A stretch of DNA of 64,000 bases from Stomorhina lunata (taxonomy: Eukaryota; Arthropoda; Insecta; Diptera; Rhiniidae), in NCBI GenBank assembly GCA_933228675.1, contig OW121741.1:138287858-138351857 (forward strand), written 5' to 3'. Positions 10,501 through 22,327 of this stretch are shown here, piece after piece. The first letter of the stretch is position 1, and each line of letters starts with the position of its first letter. The translations under genes were made by a program, and so were the position numbers. Under the pieces are notes generated by a model. The model was not told the origin of the DNA, searched no databases, and saw only the letters and a list, made by a program, of their open reading frames with translations.

Positions 10501-12230
10501 ATAAAAATAGTAAAATTTTGAAAATTTTAATATAAAAATAATAAAATTTTGAAAATTTTCCTATAAAAATAGTAAGATTTTGAAAATTTTCCTATAAAAA
10601 TAGTAAAATTTTGAAAATTTTCCTTAAAAATAGTAAAATTTTTAAAATTTTCCTATAAAAATAGTAAAATTTTAAAAATTTTCCTATAAAAATAGCAATA
10701 AAAATATTAAAATTTTGAAAATTTTCCTATAAAAGTAGTAAAATTTTGAAAATTTTCCTATAAAAGTAGTAAAATTTTGAAAATTTTGCTACATGAAGAG
10801 TAAACTTTTGAAAATTTTCCTATAAAAATAGTAAAATTTTGAAAATTTACCTATAAAAATAGTAAAATTTTGAAAATTTTCCTATAAAACAAAGTAAAAT
10901 TTTAAAAATTTTCCTATAAAAATAGTAAATTTTTAAAATTTTCCCATAAAAATAGTAAAATTTTGAAAATTTTCCTATAAAAATAGTAAAATTTTAAAAA
11001 TTTTCCTATAAAAATAGTAAAATTTTGAAAATTTTAATATAAAAATAGTAAAATTTTGAAAATTTTAATATAAAAATAATAAAATTTTGAAAATTTTCCT
11101 ATAAAAATAGTAAGATTTTGAAAATTTTCCTATAAAAATAGTAAAATTTTGAAAATTTTCCTTAAAAATAGTAAAATTTTTAAAATTTTCCTATAAAAAT
11201 AGTAAAATTTTAAAAATTTTCCTATAAAAATAGCAATAAAAATATTAAAATTTTGAAAATTTTCCTATAAAAGTAGTAAAATTTTGAAAATTTTCCTATA
11301 AAAGTAGTAAAATTTTGAAAATTTTGCTACATGAAGAGTAAAATTTTGAAAATTTTCCTATAAAAATGGTAAAATTTTGAAAATTTTCCTATAAAAATAG
11401 TAAAATTTTGAAAATTTTCCTATAAAAATAGTAAAATTTTGAAAATTTTCCTATAAAAATAGTAAAATTTTGAAAATTTTCCTATAAAAATAGTAAAATT
11501 TTGAAAATTTTCCTATAAAAATAGTAAAATTTTGAAAATTTTCCTATAAAAATAGTAAAATTTTGAAAATTTTCCTATAAAAATAGTAAAATTTTGAAAA
11601 TTTTCCTATAAAAATAGTAAAATTTTGAAAATTTTCCTATAAAAATAGTAAAATTTTGAAAATTTTCCTATAAAACAAAGTAAAATTTTAAAAATTTTCC
11701 TATAGAAATAGTAAATTTTTAAAATTTTCCCATAGAAATAGTAAAATTTTGAAAATTTTGTTATATGAAGAGTAAAATTTTGAAAATTTTCCTATAAAAA
11801 TGGTAAAATTTTGAAAATTTTCCTATAAATATAGTAAAATTTTAAAAATTTTTCTATAAAAATAGTAAAATTTTGAAAATTTTCCTATAAAAATAGTAAA
11901 ATTTTGAAAATTTTCTATAAAACAAAGTAAAATTTTAAAAATTTCCTGTAAGAATAGTAAAGTTTTGAAAATTGTCCTAAAAAATATTTTAAAAATTTTC
12001 CTTTATAAATAGTATAATTTTGAAAATTTTTTATAAAAAACTAAAATCTTATATATTTCACTTAAAGTGTTAACATTTAAAAAAGTTTTACAATAAATTG
12101 TGAAGCTTTGAAAATTTTTTTAAATGGGTGAAATTTTAAAAATTATACTAACTTGGTAAAATTTTGAAAATTTTACTATAAAGTAAATAATTTCGAAAAT
12201 GTTACTTAAAAAAAGTAAACTTTTTAAAAT
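7501..12230 (+). repeat. Large 31 bp minisatellite array with higher-order structure
   Basis: Roughly 140 tandem units of period 31 contain CCTATAAAAATAGTAAAA and then TTTTGAAAATTTT. Variants (GCTATATGAAGAG, AAAACAAAG, TAGCAATAAAAATATT) recur in the same order. The TAGCAATAAAAATATT marker occurs at 8595, 9938, 10693 and 11231, showing segmental duplications of 1343, 755 and 538 bp. Both edges (before 7630 and after 11950) are degenerate. A 31 bp period cannot keep a reading frame, so this is not coding. Confidence 0.95.
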
Positions 12231-13550
12231 CTTACAAAAAGAGCTAAGAATAACAGTTATATTAACAATAAAATTGATTGAAATGACATCAAATTAATTA
12301 CTTTGTGTCTCTTGTGCTGGTGACCCAATATCAAACATTTATTTCTTTATAATTATATTAATCGCTTTTCTTCCGCATAACAAGAAATCAAGAAGAAAAA
12401 TGTTAAATAACAACAACCTTCAGACATGTCAGTGGAAGTATCGCATCATCATGATCATCTTGAGCAGCAGAAGAAGCAGCAATATGATCTTCACCGTTCC
12501 TCAAATAGCAACAAGATGATTAACTATGACGATACAAAAGCAAACGAAAAAAAAAAACAAAAGTGGAAGAGACTTCATGGGAAATTGTCTCACCGATATG
12601 GTGTGATGACAAAAGTTTACAAAGTTTTGTGATTCTTGAAATGCACGTGTACCGACTGCATAATTAATGTTAAATGTTTGATTGTTTTTGTGTTTTTTTG
12701 GAGTTAAAACAAAAATGAATTGCATCTCAAAACTTAACAGTTACAGAAGTAATGTCACACTCTCTTAAAGAAACAAAAGCTTAAAAAAAGACATGATCAG
12801 TATTAGAAAAATTTCAGCGTTAGCCATGATCTTCATCAAATGAACATGACTACTTAAATAATTTTATTTTTTAAATGATCTGTTGCAATTGAGCTAAACT
12901 AAGAAATGAAAACGTGTGGCGTCTGCAATTATCTAACCTTTATTGGAGATTTGCTCATCATTTGTTCATTGAGGATCTTTAGAGAGGAGTCGCATAGAAG
13001 AGGGAAATCTAACAGAACATGCTTAAACATGACATGTTACAACAATTGTCTTTTAGCACATCATCCATCCATACAAAATAAAATAGAAACAATCCCTGAT
13101 CATTACCACATCTCACAAGCTCTTAAACATTACCACCAAAGAATAATAAAAATACCAAAAGTCCAACAAGATCAATGGACCGGAATGATTTGGTTTGTAT
13201 TGGATTGTGTAAGTGCCTTAATGTGAGGAAATATGAGAAAACATTAGGTTTTCCAAATGACAAAACTCTTGGCTGTACGTACAGAATCTTTCGTGAATGA
13301 TTCATGTGAGTGTTTTGTTGAAATTTATTTGGTTTTGACCATAAAAAGCTTTCCCTGGTTGTTTAGAATGCGCGCGCGTATGAAATTTAGTTTATACGCG
13401 TGCGCGTATCATTCTTGTCCCAAATATGGCCACATTGTTTGAAGTCCAAACTTACAATAAATGTTAAACACCAGACACTTTAGCTATGCAACAAACACAC
13501 AAACACACACACACGATCTGTATCCAGTGATTCCAAATGAAAAAAACTAC
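12231..13550. other. Unique island, no confident gene
   Basis: Single-copy DNA with several ATGATC/TGATCA sites (about 12450-12860 and 13098), an ACAC run near 13495-13515 and a GC-rich hairpin at 13366-13414. Frames such as 12426-12632 (68 aa, Q/K-rich) and 12906-13226 (106 aa) overlap antisense frames and have no recognised domain, so I do not annotate them as genes. Confidence 0.5.
13366..13414. other. GC-rich hairpin in AT-rich DNA
   Basis: GAATG and CATTC close an inverted repeat whose arms are CGCGCGCGTAT and a second block, ATACGCGTGCGCGTAT (13394-13409). That block is itself palindromic around a 2 bp centre. CpG density here is far above the surroundings. Confidence 0.5.
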
Positions 13551-15730
13551 GGAAATATGGAAAAAAAATGTAAATTTAACTATTTTAAGTAAAATTTTCA
13601 AAATTTTATTACAAAAAGTAAAATTTCACTAAAAAGAGTAAAATTTTACTAAAGTGTAAGTGCAAAATTTTGACAATTTTATTGAAATTAATAAAATTTA
13701 GAAAATTTTACTAAAAAAAGGTTAAAATTTTCAAAATTTCACTAAAAAAAGTCAAATTTTGAAAAATTTACTAGAAATAATAAAATTTTGAAAGTTATAA
13801 AAAAGTTAAAATTTTTAAAATTTCACTAAAAGGAGTAAGATTGTCAAAATTTTACTAAAAAAGTAAATTTTGAAAAATTTACTAGAAATAGTAAAATTTT
13901 GAAAGTTATAAAAAAGTTACAATTTTGAAAATTTTTCTAAAAAGTGTAAGATTTTGAAAATTTTACTTAAAAGAGTAAAATTTCGAAAAATTTACTAGAA
14001 ATAGTAAAATTTTGAAAGTTTTAAAAAAGTTAAAGTTTTGAAAATTTTACTAAAAAAGAGTAAGATTTTAAAAATTTTACTAAAAAAAGAGTAAGATTTT
14101 AAAAATTTTACTAAAAAAAGTAAAATTTTGAAAAATTTACTAGAAATAGTAAAATTCTGAAAGTTATAAAAAAGTTAAAATTTTTAAAATTTCACTAAAA
14201 GGAGTAAGATTGTCAAAATTTTACTAAAAAAGTAAATTTTGAAAAATTTACTCAAAAAGTAATATTTTGAAAGTTATAAAAAAGTTAAAATTTTGAAAAT
14301 TTTTCTAAAAAGTGTAAGATTTTGAAAATTTTACTTAAAAGAGTAAAATTTCGAAAAATTTACTAGAAATAGTAAAATTTTGAAAGTTTTAAAAAAGTTA
14401 AAATTTTGAAAATTTTACTAAAAAAAGAGTAAGATTTTAAAAATTTTACTAAAAAAAGAGTAAGATTTTAAAAATTTTACTAAAAAAAGTAAAATTTTGA
14501 AAAATTTACTAGAAATAGTAAAATTCTGAAAGTTATAAAAAAGTTAAAATTTTGAAAATTTTACTAGAAAGAGTAAGATTTTGAAATATTACTCTAAAAA
14601 TTTTATTAAAAAGACAAAAATTTTGAAAATTTTACTAAATAGAGTAAACAGTAAAATTTTTTAAGATTTTACTAGAAAGAGTAAAATTTTGGGATTTATT
14701 AAAAAGACTAAAATTTTGAAAATTTTACTAAAAATTGTTAAATTTTAAAAAATTTTGAAAAGTTTATTAAAAATAGTAAAATTTTGAAAATTTTACTAGA
14801 AAGAGTAAAATTTTGAAATTAATTAAAAAAAATAAAATTTTGAAAATTTTACTCAAAAAGTAATATTTTGAAAATTTTACTGAAAAAAGTAAAATTTTAA
14901 AAATTTTATTTTAATTATTTGCAAAATTTTACTTAAAAGAGTAGAATTTTAAAAATTTTATTTTTTTAAAATTTATTAAAATTTTGAAAAATTTACTTTA
15001 TACTTATTAAAAACAGAAAATTTTACTAGAAAGAGTAAAATTGTGAAATTTATTAAAAAAAATAAAATTTTAAAAATTTGACTGAAAAGAGTAAAATTTT
15101 ACTATTTTATTAAAAGTAGTAAAATTTTTAAAATGTAATAAAAAAGAGTAAAATTTTGAAAACTTTACTAAACGAGTAAAATTTTGCTATTTTATTAAAA
15201 AGAGTACAATTTTGAAAATTTTACTAGAAAGAGTAAAATTTTGAAATTTTTACTAAAAAGAGTAAAATTTTGAAAATTTTACTAAAAAAAATAATATTTT
15301 GAAAATTTTACTAAAACAAATAAAATTTTTAAAATTTTATTGAAAAGAGTAAAATTTGGAAAATTTTACTAAAAAATATAAAATTTTGAAAATATTACTA
15401 TAAAATGTAAAATTTTGAAAATTTTACGAAAAAATGTAAAATTTTGAAAATTTTACTAAAAAATTTAAAATTTTGAAAATTTTACTAAAAAATTTAAAAT
15501 TTTGAAAATTTTACTAAAAAATGTAAAATTTTACTAAAAAGACTCAAATTTTACTGAAAAAAGTTAAATTTTACTGAAAAGAGTAAAACTTCGAAAAATT
15601 TTACTGAAAGAGTAAAATTTTGAATATTTTACTAAAAAGAGTAAAATTTTGAAGATTTTACTTAAAAGTTACTGACAAGAATAAAATCTTTCTGTAAAGA
15701 GTAAAATTTGGAAAATTATGCTAAAAAAAA
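13551..15730 (+). repeat. Degenerate ~29-31 bp minisatellite array
   Basis: Units built on TAAAATTTTGAAAATTTTAC and ACTAAAAAGAG, related to the 31 bp family but with ACTAAAA replacing CCTATAA. A 368-369 bp segment is tandemly duplicated: the marker TTTCACTAAAAGGAG occurs at 13821 and 14190, and TTCGAAAAATTTACTAG at 13982 and 14350. Confidence 0.9.
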
Positions 15731-17589
15731 TTGAAGACTGAAGAGCATGGAGTTCTAAAATATTCTAGGCTCCGTAAAGTTTATAATCTGAAATATTGGA
15801 GACCCATTAATGATCCTTCCTTTGGGAAATTCCAAAACTCAAAGGTAATTTTATCTGGTAACACTAGAATTTTCTAGTCTCGGCACCTCTAATTCCAATT
15901 CCTAATCTCTCTTAAGTTTCAGAACTAATCCTTTCATTGGGAACTTCTGGATTGCACAACCTCTTGTAAAATTGTCAATAATATAAAGAAAAATTGTTAA
16001 TCCACATTTCTTCCAAGAGTTTAGAGTCTTTCTTCAAGGAGAACTTTATTTTATGATCAAACGTACATACATCCCTACACACTTGCGATCGAACGAAGAT
16101 CATTCAATCTTTCTTTCTATGATGGTTGGATAGAACAATCGTTGCTACTCGTTCATCTCACTTCCCTGATGCCTTGCTAACGGCCTGTGCGTCGTCCAGA
16201 GCTACAGACGATTATTTTTTGACGCCGTCTATTGTCTGGAAAGACAACAATTGTCGCCTTGGTGTGCCATATTTGTTGTAAATGGCATTTGTGTCACATG
16301 CTTTTCTTTTCCACTCCAACTGATCTTTCTTGAAAATGCTTCTGTATGGATGAATCCAAAAGATCTTTGTTTGGGAGGCTGGTTGACTTTAAAGATTGTT
16401 GTTGGTTGGTTGGTTGGTGGCATTGTTTTCCAGTGGCCCCTCTACTTGGTTGGTATGAATGACTGACTGCCTACTTGGCTAAACAAAGTGTTGATTACAT
16501 TTTTCCTTGTTTCAAATCCCAAATGTTCAACTCTAGGAAAAACTTAAAGTTTTAAGCAACGATCGTTGTGGTCTATTGTTTTCATCAACTTCGACTTGCT
16601 TGTATGTGGTGGCTTGACAATTTTCCTCAATACTTTCAACACTTATTATGGTATATTGATTATTATGGCTTATTATGGTTTCTTTTCATTCTCAATCTTC
16701 TAGCCATTGTCCTCTACTCTATGGATTCTTTTGTCTTGCTGGAGATTTTCCAATTAATTTTTAAAAGTTGTCATAGGTTTGAGAGTGTATTCGACTGTCT
16801 GTCTGTCGGTGATCATGTGTGTTAATTAGATTTAAGCTAAACATGATCGTCTCATGTTTATTGTTGTGTGTTTTCCTATTGCTTTCATTGTATCTAGGGA
16901 GAAATTAAAAACGGTTTTGCTAATTTATATGGCCTACCTTTTCCGGGATGAATAACACCAACTTAGCTTAGTATTCATAGAACTGAAGTAAAAATTATAA
17001 TAAAAACCATTAACAACTTTTTGTAATTATGTATTAATTCATGATTGTATCTTTAAAGTTCATTCATTTAAAATAGAAATCCCGATGAAGCATCTCTGAT
17101 CTAATCTAGTTTGATGCTTGGATTTGTCTCTAAGGATTTTTCTTTTATCTTGTAATTGAAAATGAAACAAGTTAACAATTTTTAATTTCGAACACTAATT
17201 GAAGAAATGATGAATATTTATTATTTAAGACCTACAGGCTGTCACATTCACTTACATTTGGGAACTAAATCTTACTGTTATATCGAAAATAATTAAAGTA
17301 TGTTTTTTTGAATCGTATATGTATATTAAGGCTGTAAAATAATTAATAACAATAAATTGGATTTTTATCTAGCTGCTCTCTTCCCAAAGTACACTACATC
17401 AAATAAAAACTCGCCAATTACATATACTTTCGATCAAAATTTGGATATTTAAAAACTTTTGGATCAAAAAGGGTTCACCACTCACTATAATAGATTGTGC
17501 TGAGACTAATAGTAATTTTAATTTTTCTAAATAATCTCAGATTAGAAAAAACAAGGAAAACAAAGGAATGTGAAAAAAGTAATACCGAT
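15731..17589. other. Unique island, no confident gene
   Basis: Single-copy sequence. GATC-containing palindromic motifs occur near 16050-16105 and 16808-16846, and TTGG tetranucleotide repeats near 16403-16420. The frames at 16229-16423 and 16251-16466 are on opposite strands of the same DNA; neither 16251-16466 nor 16568-16825 shows domain signatures or splice context that I can defend. Confidence 0.45.
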
Positions 17590-17858
17590 TCTACTGTGTA
17601 GTATAACCCACATTTCGGCGCTCCTCAAAGCTCAATGTCTCGCCTAGTAAACAAAAAACCGGTATCAAAATTCTAATCCAGCCGAAAGATATAGGTTTTT
17701 GACCGGTCCAGTGAGTCAATAGACTTGGATACGCTACTGTCACCGATGAACCATTTCGCCCTTTATTTGTATGAGGTCAAAAAGTTTCATAATAGACTTT
17801 GGAACACCGGTCCAAACATAAAAGTTTTACTTCATTTTCGATGTGATATAGGCGGTGT
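17590..17858 (-). pseudogene. Decayed fragment of the same LINE (RT C-terminal part)
   Basis: Plus-strand sequence from about 17700 (CCAGTGAGTCAATAGACTTGG) parallels 2834-2985 of the intact LINE, including the CTACTGTCACC and ATAGACTTTG(A/G)A blocks. A stretch of about 80 bp between 17625 and 17700 has no counterpart. Indels break the frame. It ends where the hAT-like element begins at 17859. Confidence 0.8.
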
Positions 17859-19132
17859 CAGGGCTATCTGAAATTTTTTATGAAAAATTGGCATATTTTT
17901 ACAAAAAATCAGCATTATCATCAATAAATTTTAAGAAATTGGCAAAAAAAAACGGAATAGTTAAAAATATAGAAACATAGCCGAATATTAAATTAATGTT
18001 CATTGAAAATTTTTCTATGTCACAAACTTTTATTGAAAATTTTTCTATAGAACAAATTTCATATTGAAAATTTTTCTATAGAACAAATTTCATATTGAAA
18101 ATTTTTCTAAAAGAAAAAAATCATACTGAAAATTTCTCTATACAAAAAAATTTATATTAAAAACTCTTCTATACAAAAAATCTTATATTGAAATATTTTC
18201 TATACAAAAAAATGTTAAATGGAAAATTTTTTTGTAAGAAAAATTTTATATGGAAAATTTTTTCATACAACAAATTTTATGTAGAAAATTTTTCTATACA
18301 AAAAATATGGAATATATGAAACAATTTTCCATACAAAAAATTTTATGTAGAAAATTTTTCTTTACAAAAAATTTTATATGGAAAATTTTTCTATTCAAAA
18401 AATAAAATATGAAAACTCTTCTTTACAAAAACATTTATAAAGGGAAATTTTCGATCGAAAAAATTTTAAATGGAAAATTTCACTTCAGAAAAAAATGTAC
18501 ATATAGTTTTCTATAGAAAAAAATTTATATTGAAAATTTTTCGGCGAATCAATTTTAATTTAAAAATTTTAAATGAAAAATTTTTCCATAAAAAAATGAA
18601 AAATGTTGTGTGTTTTTGTTCAGATGATTATCTTCGCTTTATGTTGATATTTGTTGGACACAATAATTCGTATTTATTCTATCGCGCAAATGAGATATAA
18701 TGTGTGCTTTTCGTTCTATCTAGAACTAGGAATAATCCTCCCGATTAGATGGCCTAACCAATCATCGAAACGCGTCGAGAAAAGATTTCCCCACCAACAT
18801 TTCTAAGAAAATAAGTAATTGTAATAAATTGGGATTTTGGTGCAATACACTACAGTAAAACTTAAAAAAAATTATATCGAAAATGTCTCTGTAGAAAAAT
18901 TTTATATACAATAGCATAATTTTTGATTCAATGTTTGACTCTGTAAATGTATCGGAATTATTGAAAACTTATATAGATTTTAATCTCTGTATATATATGT
19001 TAAAAACTGTTAAAACTTTAAAGTTAGGTTGGTTTTCGGTATTAGCTTAAAATTTTGTAACCAAAATGTGCATATCGGCACTTTACCTATTTTAGATCAA
19101 AAATCGCCAAAATGACAAATCTATCAGGCCTG
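17859..19132 (+). mobile_element. hAT-like non-autonomous element carrying an internal minisatellite
   Basis: Ends are CAGGGCTATCTGAAATT on the left and, read inward from the right, CAGGCCTGATAGATTT. They are imperfect inverted repeats of the CAG...CTG kind. The flanks are GGCGGTGT (17851-17858) and GGCGGTAT (19133-19140), an 8 bp duplication with one mismatch, as hAT transposases leave. The inside is not coding. About 18000-18600 is a 29-31 bp minisatellite around CTATAGAACAAATTTCA; 18610-18790 is a unique module also found at 29150-29300; 18880-19110 is a second unique block also found inverted near 31860-31990. The left flank is a decayed LINE, so this element inserted into it. Superfamily assignment rests on ends and target duplication only. 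Confidence 0.7.
18000..18600 (+). repeat. Minisatellite inside the hAT-like element
   Basis: About 20 degenerate units combine TTGAAAATTTTTCTATA with (G/C)AACAAATTT and related variants. The layout matches the CTATAGAAAATTTTCGATA arrays at 22.5-24.3 and 46.2-48.7 kb. Confidence 0.8.
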
Positions 19133-19189
19133 GGCGGTATAGATTTTAAATAGTAGACTTTTCTGAATGGTAGACGAGGTATTCAATGG

Positions 19190-19590
19190 ACATCCTTTAA
19201 ATATCATTAGGACTTGTTCTAATAAGGCAAAATCTGCAACGGCATTCTCAGAGCTATTTGGAAATCTCGGAAAACATCAATAACAACTATGATTGAAACA
19301 TACAACTCGAATGTTAAGTCCATCCTGTATTATGACTGCGAAGCTTGGAAACGCATAAATGCCATCGATACGCGCCTTCAAATCTTTGCAAATAAATGCA
19401 TTCGGCAAATCCTTAATATACTACCACCATCGCTTGAGAAATAAAGATCTACTAAACGCGATACAGGTCAACTGAAGCGAAGTTAAAAGAAGGAACTATT
19501 TATTAGTGAAATGATGTCTGACGTCAGGATGGTTGAGACTCTATGCTCCACTGGGAGTCAAGGATAACAGAAGAAGACAGAATAATATTA
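19190..19590 (+). pseudogene. C-terminal remnant of an RTE-like LINE
   Basis: Plus-strand frames read like the tail of an RT polyprotein: YNSNVKSILYYDCEAWKRI, then TRLQIFANKCIRQILNI, then a block ending in APLGVKDNRRRQNN. The family pattern is 'NTNVKSVLLYGCETW ... LQ.F.N.CLR.ILNI ... G.RKRGRPK.TW', typical of RTE/BovB-type and related LINEs. Stops interrupt it around 19441 and 19474. It is a decayed fragment with no RT core in the window. Confidence 0.65.
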
Positions 19591-19860
19591 TATTAAAAAC
19601 CATTTCCGCTATGGCATTGACATTGCTATCAGGAAAACAATGTTTCCAATTGAATTACCTTGATCTCAGAAGAACGAGCTTTTTCGTAGATACAAATCGA
19701 AAGCTTCGTAGCTAGTCCCGAAGCTTGGAGAACGAGATAGAAGCGGAAATGATGCAATAATCCGAGTTTCCGAGAGGTGCCAAAACCTTAATCCCAAACT
19801 TTTCAGGATGTGAGGTAAGTAAAAATGTTTAGTTGGTGCTCATCAACACAAAAAATGTAT
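19590..19860 (-). pseudogene. Decayed fragment of the main LINE (post-endonuclease region)
   Basis: It parallels 4559-4850 of the intact LINE: AAACCATTTCCGC, GCATTGACATT, TTTTTCGTA, TTTCCGAGAGGTGC and TTGGTGCTCATCAACACA match in order. Indels and substitutions destroy the ORF. It abuts the RTE-like remnant in the opposite orientation. Confidence 0.8.
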
Positions 19861-20137
19861 ATTGATAAAGTCATGAATCGTTAAAACTTCAAGATATTAG
19901 TTTAATACAGTTAACCTGTGCCCATAGTTCGTTCAAGGCCAAGTTTCGTGAAGGTCATCTAAGATCGGTTGTTGTTCTGAAAATCTTCATATACCGAATC
20001 GTAAGATTGGTGTAATGTTAAGTATAAGTGGGAAGAACATGCATTTAATGTTAAATTAACATTTGACTGCTTGTCCATTGGTCAAAAGAAATGTTAAAAA
20101 AAACTTTTACTGTGTTTCACTATCACGACATCACTTA

Positions 20138-20303
20138 GGGGCTGTTCATATATTGCGTAGCGCTCTTGGGGGAGAGGGTATGACTTTTGTTACGTTTAAG
20201 GAATTATGTATGCGTAGTTCTATTAAAATGTGTTACACAGAGGAGGGGGAGGTCAGAGGTAAAAATCTGAGAAAATGGCGTTATGTAATATGTGAAAAAT
20301 CCC
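20138..20303. mobile_element. 166 bp MITE with TTA target duplication
   Basis: The left end GGGGCTGTTCATATATTGCG and the right end (read inward GGGATTTTTCACATATTACA) are imperfect inverted repeats; both continue into a CGC motif. TTA flanks both sides (20135-20137 and 20304-20306). A 3 bp TTA duplication fits PIF/Harbinger-type transposition. There is no coding capacity. Similar GGGGCTGTTCATA ends are widespread in insect genomes as far as I recall. Confidence 0.65.
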
Positions 20304-20306
20304 TTA

Positions 20307-22320
20307 CAGGTAAGTGATATCGTGATAGGTGACGAATCGTAAGTAATAGTCATCTGTATGGGTCTTTTAAGCCAAACAAAAGATATTTAGGCTTAAATAA
20401 CTTCAAGCTTATTTGAATAAGTGAACTTGTAACAATTGATGAATTGGTGTAACATATTGTAGAACAGCCAATTCTTAATGGCACATAACCATTTGCTTGC
20501 TAGAAGTCTATAGAAAAATATGCAAAACAAACCGCCAAAGACGCCACACTCATCGATACAATCAAGAGACTTTTTGGTCACTCAAAACGTCGATTTATAG
20601 TCCTGATTTGGTATCCAATTACTTCTTTTTATTACCAAAAACAACAGTAAATTAACAACTAGATCCACTTTTTCGACATCTGATAAAGCGGTTGGAAATA
20701 CTTCAATCAGAATGGAAAAAGGTGTGATCAAAAGATCAACTAGACTTATAGCAAAGACAATATAATATAAAGATATTGCACTCCCTACATTGTTTTTTAT
20801 CAAATGTGAAATGAACATACATTTCATGAGCACGTGTGTGTGCCTTAGCTTCCTCTCATTGGATAATCGTCTTCATTAGTTGCTTTCGAATTAGAGTAAA
20901 AGCGGTATACTCTCTTTTTTATGGAGTTTTCAAACAGCAAATCAAATGTATGAAAGTACAAGATCTTTATATTAGAGTCCTTGCAAGAAGGATCAATTCA
21001 TCTTTTTCCCATTATGTTACAAACCTCATTATATATAAATCAATTCATTTTAATGAGCCGCCTCATGACCACCCATTACCCAACAGCCATATGATAATGA
21101 GCTAAAGATATTACAAACTATAATACAAAAATTTATCATAAATCTTTACCTTATCCTCTTTCTATTAGGCCAGTTTAAAACTATTTTCTCACACACACGA
21201 TAAAATCGTAATATTTATTGAAAAATCCTAGAAACATGTTCGAAGACACACAAAAAAAAAATGTATAAAAAATTCTTCATAATTTGCACGCAATAATTTT
21301 TAACTACATTTATTTATTTATTAATTGTAATATCTACAAGTTGTGGCTTTTAGTTGGCTATTGCCACACACAATCTCTTGCAGTTTTAGTCATATTTAGG
21401 CAAAATAAAAATTTATTTATTTATTGGCAACACAAGAAAATCCTAAAATAAAATGAAATGTTGTTAATGTTGTTGCCCTGTTAACGTCATGATATTTAAT
21501 ATCCTTTCGTTTACAACATAATTAATAAACAACACGACGCGACGGTTAAATGTTGGCAGTACAACATTTGCTGCAAACTGATACATACTTGTATATGTTG
21601 TAATCATACCACATACCCCAGAAGATATATTCGTACTTTATCTCTGTTTAATAGAGTTCCATACAGGGAACAAATGCAACATGTGAGCAGCAGCAAAAAT
21701 AGTTTTGAGTTAATAAACTCAACTTTAATAAAATCATTTGTCAACTTTAATAGAAATACACGCTGATCTTGTTGACTGATGCCGCTGCTGCAGCTAAGTT
21801 TAAGGCTATGGGTTGTTGCAAAGCTTTTAGCGCTCTATTAATACGAGTATGAGAGTAACAACTTTGGTGATCTACAAGAAAATCGCGTGACTAATACCAG
21901 AATCATGTAGAAGAAGACCATAAATGAAAAAGATCTACAAATATAAAAATTTATGAAATCAAAAGAGAAATGACTTGATCAGCAAAATCAATGGGTTTTT
22001 TTCTATTTTGGTTTCCAATCTAGTAGAAATATGTAGTCAATGTTAAGGAGTTTGGCTGCTGCTTTTGATAGGAAATATCAGAAATTGGAAATTAAAACAA
22101 TAACTAAGTGGGGTCAACAAATTGAAACTAAATACTTGAGTTTAAGTTATGTCTGCACATCCTGATGATAAAACTCCACTAGTCTCGGACTCCATCCACT
22201 ATGATTGAACAAATGTATGCACCCAGGGACAAGGAGGACAGACAGATATGAAAATATTGGAAAAATCTTAAAAAAATGAAGAAAGAAATCATAAGAAGCA
22301 AAAGCTTATATATAATATAA
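20307..22320. other. Unique island, no confident gene
   Basis: Single-copy AT-rich DNA. Frames of 62-89 codons (20393-20581, 20582-20833, 20836-21105) lie end to end on different strands, with no motif or splice signals I can support. TATTTATTTATT runs sit near 21305-21320 and 21410-21425. ATGATC/TGATCA sites occur near 20728-20740. Confidence 0.45.
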
Positions 22321-22327
22321 AATGCTA

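Noticed and set aside
7501..12230. CRISPR-like regular 31 bp repeats
   Set aside because: Units are directly tandem with no unique spacers, the DNA is eukaryotic, and no cas genes are present.
12906..13226. 106-codon plus-strand frame
   Set aside because: No domain, overlaps an antisense frame, and no splice or start context that stands out.
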